Assembly (NCBI GenBank): GCA_964605665.1
Contig: CAZSDP010000028.1
Location: 1-59,451 of the forward strand
DNA from: CAZSDP01 sp964605665
Lineage (GTDB): Bacteria; Planctomycetota; UBA8108; UBA1146
DNA length: 59,451 bases
Reading direction: 5' to 3'
Shown one piece after another: positions 17,301 through 25,012 of the stretch. The notes below the pieces were generated by a model that searched no databases, had not been told where the DNA came from, and worked only from the letters and a program-made list of their open reading frames with translations. Numbering within the stretch: position 1 is the stretch's first letter; each line of letters starts with the position of its first letter. Made by a program: the position numbers and the translations under genes.

Positions 17301-18689
17301 GAGTCCGCTTCCACCAAGTTGGAGGTTGAGAGAAGTGCTATTCCCTGGAAGCGTCGTGTAGAGCATTCCGTCGACGAGGATGTCGAGAGAGTCATAGTCA
17401 TGCGCTCCATTGGTCCACGAAATCGCGGCTTCACAAGTGCACTGATCGACCAGGTGACACTGAAGCGCTTCGACCGGAGGGGGCGCCGGATCGTCACAAT
17501 CGAACCAGCAGCAAACCTGGGGGAACGCCTCGCCGCAAATGGTTGTTCCGTAGAGGCAAATCTCGTGGGGGCCGATCAAGGGGCCGGGAACGGTGTACGA
17601 GGTGGCAGAGCCGGGCAGGGTCACGTAGGGCACGCCATCGACCGCCAAAATGATCTCACTATAGCTTCTAGCATTGTGCCAATTCACTTCGACTGAGCAG
17701 TCGAGCGCGTTGGGGTGGCAGCTGAGATTTTTCGGCGGATAAGGGGCGTGGTCCGGGCAGTCAACGTGGCAGGCGACGCGATCAGACTCTTGGTCCCGGT
17801 CGGGGCAATCGTCGTCGTCGTCATCTTCATCATCATCGTCGTCGTCGTCATCATCATCATCGCTTGAGTGATTACTGTGACCGTCATGATCATTGTCGTC
17901 GTCGTCATCCTCATCATCGTCGTCACAGTCATCATGATCACCAGACCCCCCGGTGAAGGGGTGGTTACCCTCTGATCCACCATGGTCATAGACCCCGTCT
18001 CCATCGACGTCGAGCACTCCGCTGACTTCGATCAGGTGAGGTCCGGTTCCAACGTGGACTGTGGTGGAGGTCGCACTACCAGGCAAGGTTTGCACGAGGT
18101 TGCCATCGACTCGGATGAGCAAAAAGTCGTAGTTTGTGACGTTGTTCCACATCAGACTCGCTTCGCACGAACACTCATCGATTTCGCAGGTGAGGTTTGT
18201 GGGCGGCAATAGCGACTGTGTGCAGAATTTACTAGGTCCGCAGATATGCCCATAGTGAGGCCACCAAGCGGACTTCAGCGCGTAGACCGTTTTCGATACG
18301 GCATACGGAGCGTCGAGGGTGACGCTGAATGGTATCGGGACATTTGCGGTGGTGATGTCGTTCAGCCACCGAATACCGTACATGCCGAAGTAACCGCTAT
18401 ACCCCACCCAATAGTCGCCGGGGGAAGCCGAGATTACATTGGCGTTGTGACACAGCTTCAACATGAATTTGTCGAGCTGATTTCCTTGCCCATCCCAAGT
18501 CACTGTATAGTCCCAAGTACTGGTCCCATCCGGATGGTAGGTGACTCCGATGAAGTCGGTGGTGTAATGCCCACTCGTTGAGGTGTTTGAGCACGCCGAT
18601 TCAGTTGCTTCGAGCGTGTTAAACTGCAGAGAAATTAGAACTGCAAGACAGATGAGACATATAGGGAGCAGGAGACGAGAAGCTGACAC
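14325..18689 (-). CDS. Giant secreted Cys-rich FN3-like repeat protein with poly-Asp insert and dockerin-like C-terminus
   Basis: Predicted extracellular structural or adhesive protein of 1454 residues. GTG start at 18689 behind GAGGTGG, then a signal peptide (about 3-30). Residues 35-155 are a unique Trp/Tyr-rich N-terminal domain. Residues about 160-1365 hold some 13 repeats of about 90 residues, each with the pattern LxC..C..SWxN..YDxIxxxxDG...TLPGxxT, GxHxxCV, then CCxVxCP. This looks like an FN3-type sandwich stabilised by disulfides. Two repeat types alternate: A (CTCEA start, RNG near the end) and B (TTICGE near the end). An Asp-rich segment interrupts repeat 1 at about 247-298. The last 85 residues are a dockerin-like pair (GDCNIDGFVDIAD, DHNGDGTVDVSD) with a Cys tail. 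I recognise no named family for the whole protein. Confidence 0.9.
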   Translation of the reverse strand: MSASRLLLPICLICLAVLISLQFNTLEATESACSNTSTSGHYTTDFIGVTYHPDGTSTWDYTVTWDGQGNQLDKFMLKLCHNANVISASPGDYWVGYSGYFGMYGIRWLNDITTANVPIPFSVTLDAPYAVSKTVYALKSAWWPHYGHICGPSKFCTQSLLPPTNLTCEIDECSCEASLMWNNVTNYDFLLIRVDGNLVQTLPGSATSTTVHVGTGPHLIEVSGVLDVDGDGVYDHGGSEGNHPFTGGSGDHDDCDDDDEDDDDDNDHDGHSNHSSDDDDDDDDDDDEDDDDDDCPDRDQESDRVACHVDCPDHAPYPPKNLSCHPNALDCSVEVNWHNARSYSEIILAVDGVPYVTLPGSATSYTVPGPLIGPHEICLYGTTICGEAFPQVCCWFDCDDPAPPPVEALQCHLVDQCTCEAAISWTNGAHDYDSLDILVDGMLYTTLPGNSTSLNLQLGGSGLHTVCVVPKRNGFTGSYNCCDVYCPPVDNDPPSALICEAPPAPSCEATVTWINEGDYDYIDILVDGVYVTTVPGHTTIATVAIPDFGMHEICIRATTICGEVLMDVCCMVDCIGPPDPIADLNCDLIDICTCETALSWTNGNSDYDMLQIVIDGVLHEQIPGNLTSLNLTLPGNGLQEICVIPVRLGLLGPPVCCDVDCPDIPPNMIENLQHTVDALSCEFTITWDNPVAYSSIDVQLNGMVIATLPGTATTFMLPTPLTGLNEICVQGTTICDEVTPAACITVDCTIPPPLPVLDLVCGPVDPCTCTVPISWTNQENNYDSIRILLDGVEVQSLPGNAVTAVVTLGDVGLHVICVEPVRNGVSAKEQVCCKVTCPITDPISPLILECVVDQISCEATINWQNPSLYSQIEVYLNGELQTTVPGDTTVYSVTLTLPGSNTLELIATTVCGEVTMPVSCNVSCKKLVPPPVTDLNCMVTDPCTCTATASWVNNDTYDSIDLFLDGAFLITLPGNATTHNFSLGGSGRHEVCVIPVINFVGGEATCCDLNCPPIPLLEPNGLVCSVGPSPTCETNVSWTNNSTYSMIEVLLDGAVLQTLSGDATSTVLNLPGPGMRQVCLQATTICGNVLPLACCDVECIFPPDPITDLMCPIDGPPCNGTIAWMNGNPDYDLIEVTLDGAPFATLSGTDTMLSYGPLDPGPHEFCFTAVRQGLSSPPVCCTIDCPFPPPPPVDVTCTVDDICSCDGLVTWVNAANDYDEITVSVDGTVIATLPGNATSAPLTGLSIGSSNICVEATRFGLDSGPACCTFTCPGPPTPMAPTNLVCEVADQATCTIALSWANPMNYSSIEIQFNGTTLTTVAGSLTATNVTLPTGSNSGDICLIGFTECGDASTPTCCEVECQTPFDRGDCNIDGFVDIADGIYIMRFLFQGFPPSICMNACDHNGDGTVDVSDTVYIITYIFMNGTPPPPPFGDCGIVDQPNPGCTMYPFCTN
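14620..18190 (-). repeat. Tandem array of about 13 alternating A/B protein repeats
   Basis: Coding repeats of about 260-270 bases inside the giant gene. Order from the N-terminus is A B A B A B A B A B A A B, judged from two marks: CxC-E/T in the first strand with R-x-G near the end (A), or TTICGE/FTECGD near the end (B). The alternation implies growth by duplication of a two-domain unit rather than of single domains. The A-A pair near the C-terminus suggests one later loss or unequal exchange. Confidence 0.75.
17797..17940 (-). repeat. Trinucleotide tract encoding poly-Asp
   Basis: Runs of GTC/ATC triplets on the plus strand (GAC/GAT on the coding strand) encode two Asp blocks separated by a His/Ser/Asn-rich spacer, with Cys residues at the borders. 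The tract is prone to slippage, so its length may vary between strains. The protein segment is very acidic and could bind calcium or mineral surfaces. Confidence 0.85.
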
Positions 18690-19517
18690 CGATCCACCTC
18701 ATTCCCGATAGCTCCATCCAGACCATCAGCCCATGGTCTATTCGAAGCCTATCTCACGATTAACCCACAATCCCTCGCGATAAAGTCGGCGAGGGCATAC
18801 CAGAGCTGGCAAATGGTCTTCAAAACCAGAAAAGCCCACAAGAAACAGGGATCTGACAAAGGGAACCGGCGGGATAGTCACGAGAGCTGGGATGGTGCGC
18901 TCTTGATTCCAGGTACCCTTGACGACAATCAAACCACATCAACCCCCATCAATTCAACTACGAAGCACTTTATCCAGGAAAGTACGTTCAGGTCTGACTC
19001 ATGGGATCTGGTTGAATCGACCGCCAGGGCAGTGCTCCACTCAGGGGTATCGCACCATGTCATCCGCAGCGCTCGAGAGGTCAGTCGGTGAGGCGGACCG
19101 AGCTCGAATCTTCCCGGCTCATTGCTCAGAGAACTAACGTGACTCTTGGAGGGGACCATTGAGAAAATCTTCGGCGAGTTACCTGTTTAATACCGGAGAA
19201 GAGATAAATTGGGTCGTGAATTTGCGGGTAAGCGGTTGTTGGCAAGACAGCGCCACCCGCTGACCTGGTTGGTGGTCGCTTGAATGTCACTCCGCCCTAT
19301 TCCAGCGGATTTCTAGTCGACTGTGCAGTTAATGCCATGATGTTCAAATCTCTGCTAGGCTTCCAACAGCCAGAGATTTAGGCTGCTCTTAGCCAATACC
19401 GTGACCATCGCCTGAACCACCGCGGGCGTGGCTAGATATAGCCGGCATTGAAAAGCTGACATTCAGTGATGTTGTGAGTATTTAGATCGAACGTTTTCTT
19501 GAACTCAAGGAGGCTCT
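18690..19517. other. 828-base intergenic region, divergent promoters expected
   Basis: No reading frame here has a credible start and no RNA gene is recognised. It separates the divergent giant repeat-protein gene and the TPR gene, so both promoters should lie in it. GAGGTGG just right of 18690 (minus strand) is the ribosome site of the giant gene, and AAGGAGG at 19507-19513 that of the TPR gene. A small perfect hairpin (GGCTA-gata-TAGCC) lies near 19430-19443, about 75 bases before the TPR start; its role is unknown. Confidence 0.6.
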
Positions 19518-20681
19518 TTGGCAGCCACCAAATCTCAAACTAGGGCATCGAGCAAAGAGCCGTGGGATTCCTCGAAGGGGCGGAATCGACGAAGTGCCTC
19601 ACCTTCGAAGTTTCTCGGGGTCAGCCTGCTCTCTCTGCTGATGTTGTTGGTTGGGTTGCTTCTTCTCCTGGGGGCGGCGCTACTCTCGACGAAATACCTT
19701 TCTGGGGCCGAAATTTCTCGCACTTTGATGAGCTTTGGCAATCGGGGCATCTTCCTAGCTCATGACGGAATCCACGTTGATATCGACCGGCTGAATCAGC
19801 AGATTGCCTCGACTACCACACCACCCGCTCAACTTTACCTTGCTCGTGCCCGACTGCTTCGATTTCACGGGAAGATCGAGGAGGCGCTCGGAGATTGTAC
19901 TCAGGTGCTCGTTGCGCTCGACCGAGAGGGGGCGCACCCCTCCGTGAATCGGTGGGAGGAGCTTCTAGAGCGCGCACTCTGCTTCATCGCCTTGGAGAGA
20001 AGCTCGGAGGCCAGACCACTGCTCGATGCAGTGATCGAGACCGCTGGAGATCGAGCACCCCAAGCCCTCGACGCGCGGGCCCTGCTTTACCTGGAAGCCG
20101 AGAACACACCAGAGGCGATGGCCTCCGCAGATCGAGCATTTCAGATTTCACCAACAGTTGATCGAGCGCTTTTCAGAGGAGACCTCCTGGTGTCCCTAGG
20201 TGCCCTTGAAGCGGCATCGCGCAAGTATCGGGAGGCGATCGAGATACTCGGGGAATCGCGACTGATCCGAGATTCTTGGATCACCGTTGAGATTACTCGA
20301 GGGGAGTACGAAACGGCTCTCGCGATGATCGACGCAGAGCTTGCTCGGGCAGTGGTCAAGACCAGTTGGTTGCTTCGTCGCGCGGAGGTGTATGCCGCTG
20401 CCGGCAATGAACGGCTGCGCAGGAAAGCTCTGCGCTCGGCCCTCGCCGAGGCGGATCGAGTGCTCGCTCGACGACGCTTGCCGGTGCACCTGGTGATTCG
20501 GGCTCGTGTCTACCTTGGCCTGGAGGATTATGCGGCAGCCCGCCGAGATGCAGAGGAAGCACGCACACTCGCTCCCCAGTATTCTCAGGTCGACCAGCTC
20601 TTAGAGGAAATCGACTCGGTAATGCGGGGGGAGGAAGAGCAGCAAAGCGCTCAGATCTCGAACCCGGGAGACCGGTCATGA
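19518..20681 (+). CDS. TPR-repeat membrane protein
   Basis: Predicted membrane-anchored protein of 387 residues. A basic, Ser-rich cytoplasmic N-terminus is followed by one transmembrane helix (about 34-56) and then tetratricopeptide-like helical pairs to the end, for example LYLARARLLRFHGKIEEALGD near 100 and VYLGLEDYAAARRDAEEAR near 340. TPR domains bind other proteins; this one would face the periplasm. The start is TTG 19518, supported by AAGGAGG five bases upstream. Its stop overlaps the start of the next gene (ATGA at 20678-20681), so it is translationally coupled to the metallophosphoesterase and could help its export, folding or placement. The partner is inferred from position only. 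Confidence 0.85.
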   Translation: MAATKSQTRASSKEPWDSSKGRNRRSASPSKFLGVSLLSLLMLLVGLLLLLGAALLSTKYLSGAEISRTLMSFGNRGIFLAHDGIHVDIDRLNQQIASTTTPPAQLYLARARLLRFHGKIEEALGDCTQVLVALDREGAHPSVNRWEELLERALCFIALERSSEARPLLDAVIETAGDRAPQALDARALLYLEAENTPEAMASADRAFQISPTVDRALFRGDLLVSLGALEAASRKYREAIEILGESRLIRDSWITVEITRGEYETALAMIDAELARAVVKTSWLLRRAEVYAAAGNERLRRKALRSALAEADRVLARRRLPVHLVIRARVYLGLEDYAAARRDAEEARTLAPQYSQVDQLLEEIDSVMRGEEEQQSAQISNPGDRS

Positions 20682-23272
20682 GCGATCTCGATCGACGATC
20701 TTGGTACTTCCAGTCGATCTTACTCGGTGTTTTCGCAATGACTTTCGCATCGATAGGAGATGCCCAGGTCACCCCACCTCTCTTGCGCGATGCTCACCTC
20801 TTCCAGCTCGGCTCTGATTCTGTGGTGATCCGTTGGCGAACCGAGGATCTGCTTTCATCTCAATCGGTGATTGAGTACGGCACAGATCCTGAAGCACTCG
20901 ACCAAATCGCCTACGGGCAGCCGGAGATTCCCCAAACGAATGCAACATATCGTGATCACACCGTCTCGATCACAGGCCTCACTTCCGAGACGACCTACTA
21001 CTACAGATTTGGAACGGTCAACGGTGGAATACTCGGGGGTGGCGACGGATACAGATTCACGACAAGCGCACCGATCGGAAGCTCGCAGGCCTTCAGTGCC
21101 TGGGTCGTGGGCGATTCAGGGACTGGTGATGCATCTCAGCGAGCGGTGAGAGATGCGATGATCGCAGGGACTGTTGGCGAAGCTCCACATCTGTTCCTCC
21201 ATGTGGGGGACATTGCTTATGAGGCAGGCCTCGATCAGGAGTACACCGAGAACTTCTTCGATCAATACAGAACGATTCTTCGGAGTACTCCATTTTGGCC
21301 GAGCCGCGGCAATCACGATGCAGACAGCTCTTTGGCGTCGACCCAGAGTGGCCCGTATTTCGAGGCATTCGTTGTTCCGACCGCGGGTGAGTTTGGCGGC
21401 GCGCCTTCCGGTACTCAGGCCTATTACTCTTTTGATCATCACAATGTGCACTTCATTGTTCTCAACAGTGCAGATGGGGATCTCGAACCACCATCAACGA
21501 TGCTGGACTGGCTCGAGGCAGATCTTGCGAGCACCCTTCAAGAGTGGATTGTTGCCGTCTTCCACCATCCTCCCTATTCAAAAGGCTCACACGATTCTGA
21601 TAGTGGTACCGACTCCGCAGGACGTCTGGTGCTGGCAAGAGAATACCTCCTTCCCATCCTAGAAGCGGGAGGGGTCGATCTTGTTCTCAGCGGGCACTCT
21701 CACGGCTATGAGCGATCGAGATTGATTTCAGGGGTGTACGGCTATGGAAGCTCTCCGAACTTTGTGACTCCGGAGTTACCGGAGCTGATACAAGACGGAC
21801 GGATTTTGGATGCCGGTGATGGTGACTCTGCCGGAGACGGTGCCTACATGAAGTTGCCAGGAGCACCAGCTCTAGGTCAAGTCTGTGTTGTCGCGGGTCA
21901 TGGCGGGCGTTCGATTTCGGGAGATGGCGGCCATCCAGTGATGGTGCGTGAGGAGTTTCAAAAGGGCTCTTGCATACTCCACGTCGATGGCGATCTGCTC
22001 TGGTTTGAGAACATCCGAATTGATGGGGCCATCACCGATCAGTTTGTGATTTCGAAAGGAACGAAGTCGATACGGATTGAAGAGTCGATCGAGGGTGTAG
22101 GGAAGATTCAGAGAACTCCTGATCGCCCCCTCTACGAAGCTGGAGAGAGTGTTGCTTTAGCGGCTGAAGCGCCTCCAGGTTGGGTCTTTGATCATTGGTC
22201 TGGCGCGCTTTCGGGAGTTGAAGCTGTCCAGGTTGTGACTCTTAACTCTGATACCGCAGTTACCGCCCACTTTCGGCATGCTCCCGTCGATTCTCATCCC
22301 CCCGGAGATCTCAGCGACGTCGGATTTGTCGCATTCAATGACTTTGCTTGGACCGAGGGGCAGCAAGATCAGCACGTTTCCACAATCACCACGAGTAACA
22401 ATTCAGGAGGGTTCGCCAGCACCGGCGAATTGATCGATCGCGAGTTTGGATTGGCGACAGGCGTGACCCTCACCGTGCACGGTGGTTTCTTTGCTGGAGC
22501 CGATAACGCTTTGGAATTGAGCGCCAGCCCACTCCCGGGAACCGATGCCTGGCAGTTCTTCGATCAGAAGCTCGATAGCCATGGATCGATCGAGGCTCTT
22601 CCTGAACCACCGCCGGTGGGGGATCTAGAGTTGGAATTGACTGGTTTGCAGCCGACTCGTCGTTATGAGCTCATCTTCTATAGCCATCGAGGTGACTTTG
22701 GTTGGGACCAGGCGAGCTTGGTCACCCTCGTTGATGTCGCGGAGTTTTCAAATGAGAGTTCCGATGCGATCGACAACCCGGAACCAGGCTCACAAGGGAG
22801 CTTGTTCACCGGCTCGGAGGATCCGACAACGCGTCTACCTGCTGAAAACTCAGGTGGATATGTTGCCCGTTTCACGCAGATCGATCCGGGATCGGACGGC
22901 TCTCTGTTGCTGCGAATCAGCTTTGACGGAGATCCGAGCGCTCAATGGGTAGGGAAGTATGCGAACGCACTCTGCCTCATTGAATATCCCACCACCTCGT
23001 TGCCCGCATTTGTCCGAGGCGATGTAGATCCAACGGGATTCATCGATGTCGGAGACGTCATCTCGATTCTGCAGTACTTGTTCACCACGGAGGGGATTCA
23101 CTGTCTTGAGAGTGCGGATGTCGACGGGTCAATGGCGATCGATGTTGGAGACGCCATTTTTCTGCTCAATTACCTGTTCGTCGACGGTTCTCCGCCAGCG
23201 GCACCTTTTCCAAATTGTGGCTCAGCTTTGAACCCCATCCTCGGCTGCTCGTCTGCTCCTGCCTGCCCATAG
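20678..23272 (+). CDS. Secreted metallophosphoesterase with InlB-type repeat and dockerin-like C-terminus
   Basis: Second purple-acid-phosphatase-like enzyme, 864 residues. Signal peptide about 10-30, then the FN3-like N-terminal domain (FQLGSDSVVIRW). Metal motifs in order are GDSG near 145, GDIAY, GNHD, FHHPPYSKGSH and GHSHGYERS. Residues about 473-538 form a module like the divergent InlB/Listeria-Bacteroides repeat (YEAGESVALAAEAPPGWVFD, DHWSG). Residues about 540-770 are a beta-rich domain I cannot name (VAFNDFAWTEGQ, GDLELELTGLQPTRRYELIF). The end is a dockerin-like pair (GDVDPTGFIDVGD, VDGSMAIDVGD) and a Cys tail ending ACP. Its catalytic core is close to that at 3867-5453, sharing the HHPPY(T/S)KGSHDSD phrase, but it gained about 300 residues of extra modules. 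Coupled to the upstream TPR gene. Confidence 0.92.
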   Translation: MSDLDRRSWYFQSILLGVFAMTFASIGDAQVTPPLLRDAHLFQLGSDSVVIRWRTEDLLSSQSVIEYGTDPEALDQIAYGQPEIPQTNATYRDHTVSITGLTSETTYYYRFGTVNGGILGGGDGYRFTTSAPIGSSQAFSAWVVGDSGTGDASQRAVRDAMIAGTVGEAPHLFLHVGDIAYEAGLDQEYTENFFDQYRTILRSTPFWPSRGNHDADSSLASTQSGPYFEAFVVPTAGEFGGAPSGTQAYYSFDHHNVHFIVLNSADGDLEPPSTMLDWLEADLASTLQEWIVAVFHHPPYSKGSHDSDSGTDSAGRLVLAREYLLPILEAGGVDLVLSGHSHGYERSRLISGVYGYGSSPNFVTPELPELIQDGRILDAGDGDSAGDGAYMKLPGAPALGQVCVVAGHGGRSISGDGGHPVMVREEFQKGSCILHVDGDLLWFENIRIDGAITDQFVISKGTKSIRIEESIEGVGKIQRTPDRPLYEAGESVALAAEAPPGWVFDHWSGALSGVEAVQVVTLNSDTAVTAHFRHAPVDSHPPGDLSDVGFVAFNDFAWTEGQQDQHVSTITTSNNSGGFASTGELIDREFGLATGVTLTVHGGFFAGADNALELSASPLPGTDAWQFFDQKLDSHGSIEALPEPPPVGDLELELTGLQPTRRYELIFYSHRGDFGWDQASLVTLVDVAEFSNESSDAIDNPEPGSQGSLFTGSEDPTTRLPAENSGGYVARFTQIDPGSDGSLLLRISFDGDPSAQWVGKYANALCLIEYPTTSLPAFVRGDVDPTGFIDVGDVISILQYLFTTEGIHCLESADVDGSMAIDVGDAIFLLNYLFVDGSPPAAPFPNCGSALNPILGCSSAPACP

Positions 23273-23625
23273 GCTTCAACCTCAAGTGCTTCTGCCAATC
23301 CGGATGGGAGCAAATTGAGTTGAAGGACGAAAATTAGCCTTTATGGCCGATTTTGCCCCGAAATCGCTGATAAAGAGCTCTCACTACAACGCGCCCTGGG
23401 TGTACATTATCTGGACACGCAGGTGGGTGGTCTTTCTTATGCGAGCGGTCTATTGGGCGACAGGGCTCCGTTCCGATGGCTCTCTTTCTCGACAGACGAT
23501 GGCGCTGATGGCTTCACACAGACCGCACAATTTAGTACTTGGATTTGGATTACATCAATCCGACGGCTTGCCAGCAGATCGCTCCCAGCGTACGCTTCGC
23601 GGCCTTGCTGCAATCAGGAGGCGCT
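23273..23625. other. 353-base region before the unknown gene
   Basis: The downstream frame runs back to a TTG at 23539, but AGGAGG at 23616-23621 points to GTG 23626, leaving this stretch non-coding. No hairpin with a U run was found after the metallophosphoesterase gene, so read-through into the next gene cannot be excluded. Confidence 0.5.
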
Positions 23626-24834
23626 GTGTCCAAGGTCACAACTGAGTCTCTGAAAACGCTGGGAACTCGTCTTCACCAATCGCTTCGTGCGGTCATTGGT
23701 CACGGAGATCGTTTGCCTCGGCCTACCGATCTCTCCCGCAATTGGGGCCTTGATCAGACACTCTGTGTGCGAACTTGTGCAGCACTGAAACACGACGACC
23801 CACTGCGTGTTCTGCACCAACTTTCATCCACAGGTAGTCTTCGATCGATTGTGAGTGCAGCGCAGAAGTTAGGAGTCTCCGCCGCCTATGTAGAAGCCGC
23901 GAGCGAAGCAATTTCCGATTTGGAGAATGCAATTGCGAGCGTCGGCGGGCAAAAGGCAAATCTCGATACTCTGATCGGAAGCGAACTTCTCGAGGCACGT
24001 GAGAAGATCGAAGCGAAGAGTAAGCAGAGTATCTTCCGCGGTATGAGCAACTTGTTGGGTATTCAAAGCAAAGTAGTTTTGACGACCTACTTCGTTGTTC
24101 CTTCTCCGGATGATCCGACCCTTTGCAATGAAATCGCGATCTATGGCAGCCATGAACTCTTGAGGCTTCGACCAGATCTCACGACCCTGCTCGGCGGGCG
24201 AATATTGCTGGGAGAACCTGGGGCTGAATTGTCAAAAGCGCGAGAAATTCTTCACGGTGGTTCTATCGATCAGAGCGGATTCTCAGTCGCGCTAAAAGAC
24301 TTTTGTAGCGATCCGTTTCCAGAGGTGGAGTTTATTCTTTCTGGTTCGACACTCCTCTACACCCTTCCTGGAGGAGAATCAGGTGAGAGTGAAGCGTCGA
24401 CGATGCTCTTTGCATCCATCGACCGCCATGCCTTACGACGCTACCGGGGGGATGACGAAAGAGAAGCATTCTTTGTCTTCTACCCTCGTAATCCTTCAAA
24501 AGAGATGCTGCTCGATGTCTTGGTGCACCGCGATGTTTGGCCAGGCGTTGAACCTCGCTTAGACATCGGCCGAGGGAACAGTGTCTTGCAGCCACCCGGT
24601 GAACGAAGTGCTGACCTCGACCAGTTTCACTTCTGTGAGTCTCTGCAGCAGCTGGGAAGTCAGCGCCTGGCGTTGAAATTCCGCTCGCTCCCCTTCTACA
24701 TCGAGATGCTCGAGAAGGTCACCGGAAGCCTGGATCTCGACCTCGCCGATTTCCGAGTTACGCGTCTGCATGTGCGCTATCCGGTCGCTTCGCTCGGGTA
24801 TGGGATTTTCTTCGCTCTTCCCGAAGCCCCCTAG
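23626..24834 (+). CDS. Conserved-looking protein of unknown function
   Basis: Soluble protein of 402 residues without signal peptide or membrane segment. GTG 23626 is chosen because AGGAGG lies about five bases upstream. The first 110 residues are helical and include a segment that could be a helix-turn-helix (LRSIVSAAQKLGVSAAYVEA), so DNA binding is possible. The remainder mixes strands and helices (VVLTTYFVVPSPDDP, AFFVFYPRNPSKEMLLDVLV) without motifs I know. The ordinary protein-like composition and good ribosome site make it a real gene. No family assigned; relation to the upstream metallophosphoesterase gene is only positional. Confidence 0.7.
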   Translation: MSKVTTESLKTLGTRLHQSLRAVIGHGDRLPRPTDLSRNWGLDQTLCVRTCAALKHDDPLRVLHQLSSTGSLRSIVSAAQKLGVSAAYVEAASEAISDLENAIASVGGQKANLDTLIGSELLEAREKIEAKSKQSIFRGMSNLLGIQSKVVLTTYFVVPSPDDPTLCNEIAIYGSHELLRLRPDLTTLLGGRILLGEPGAELSKAREILHGGSIDQSGFSVALKDFCSDPFPEVEFILSGSTLLYTLPGGESGESEASTMLFASIDRHALRRYRGDDEREAFFVFYPRNPSKEMLLDVLVHRDVWPGVEPRLDIGRGNSVLQPPGERSADLDQFHFCESLQQLGSQRLALKFRSLPFYIEMLEKVTGSLDLDLADFRVTRLHVRYPVASLGYGIFFALPEAP

Positions 24835-25012
24835 TTGAGTCCAGGCGAGCAGCTCTGAGTGGTCTCGTTCCCCCCTCAGATGTTTCACAGAGCCATCCCT
24901 TCTGGGTGGGGAGTTGGCTCGAAATTTCGCTTCTTGAGCGGTCAGTGAACATGACTGAAGACGAGGAGTCCCCCCGCTCAGCGTTTCCCCGATTCTGTCA
25001 TCTCGGTTCGAT

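Noticed and set aside
16833..17696. 287-codon open frame on the plus strand (also 339 codons at 14478-15497)
   Set aside because: Both lie antisense to the giant repeat gene, whose composition keeps the opposite frame open; protein content is shadow-like and there are no ribosome sites.
14620..18190. CRISPR or noncoding repeat array
   Set aside because: The repeats are about 265 bases, diverged and in one open reading frame encoding protein domains.
18813..18830. Sequence like the anticodon arm of a selenocysteine tRNA (TGGTCTTCAAAACCA, TCA anticodon)
   Set aside because: The stem and seven-base loop fit, but no T-arm (GGTTCGAnTCC) or acceptor stem could be found at the right distance, so no complete tRNA can be folded.
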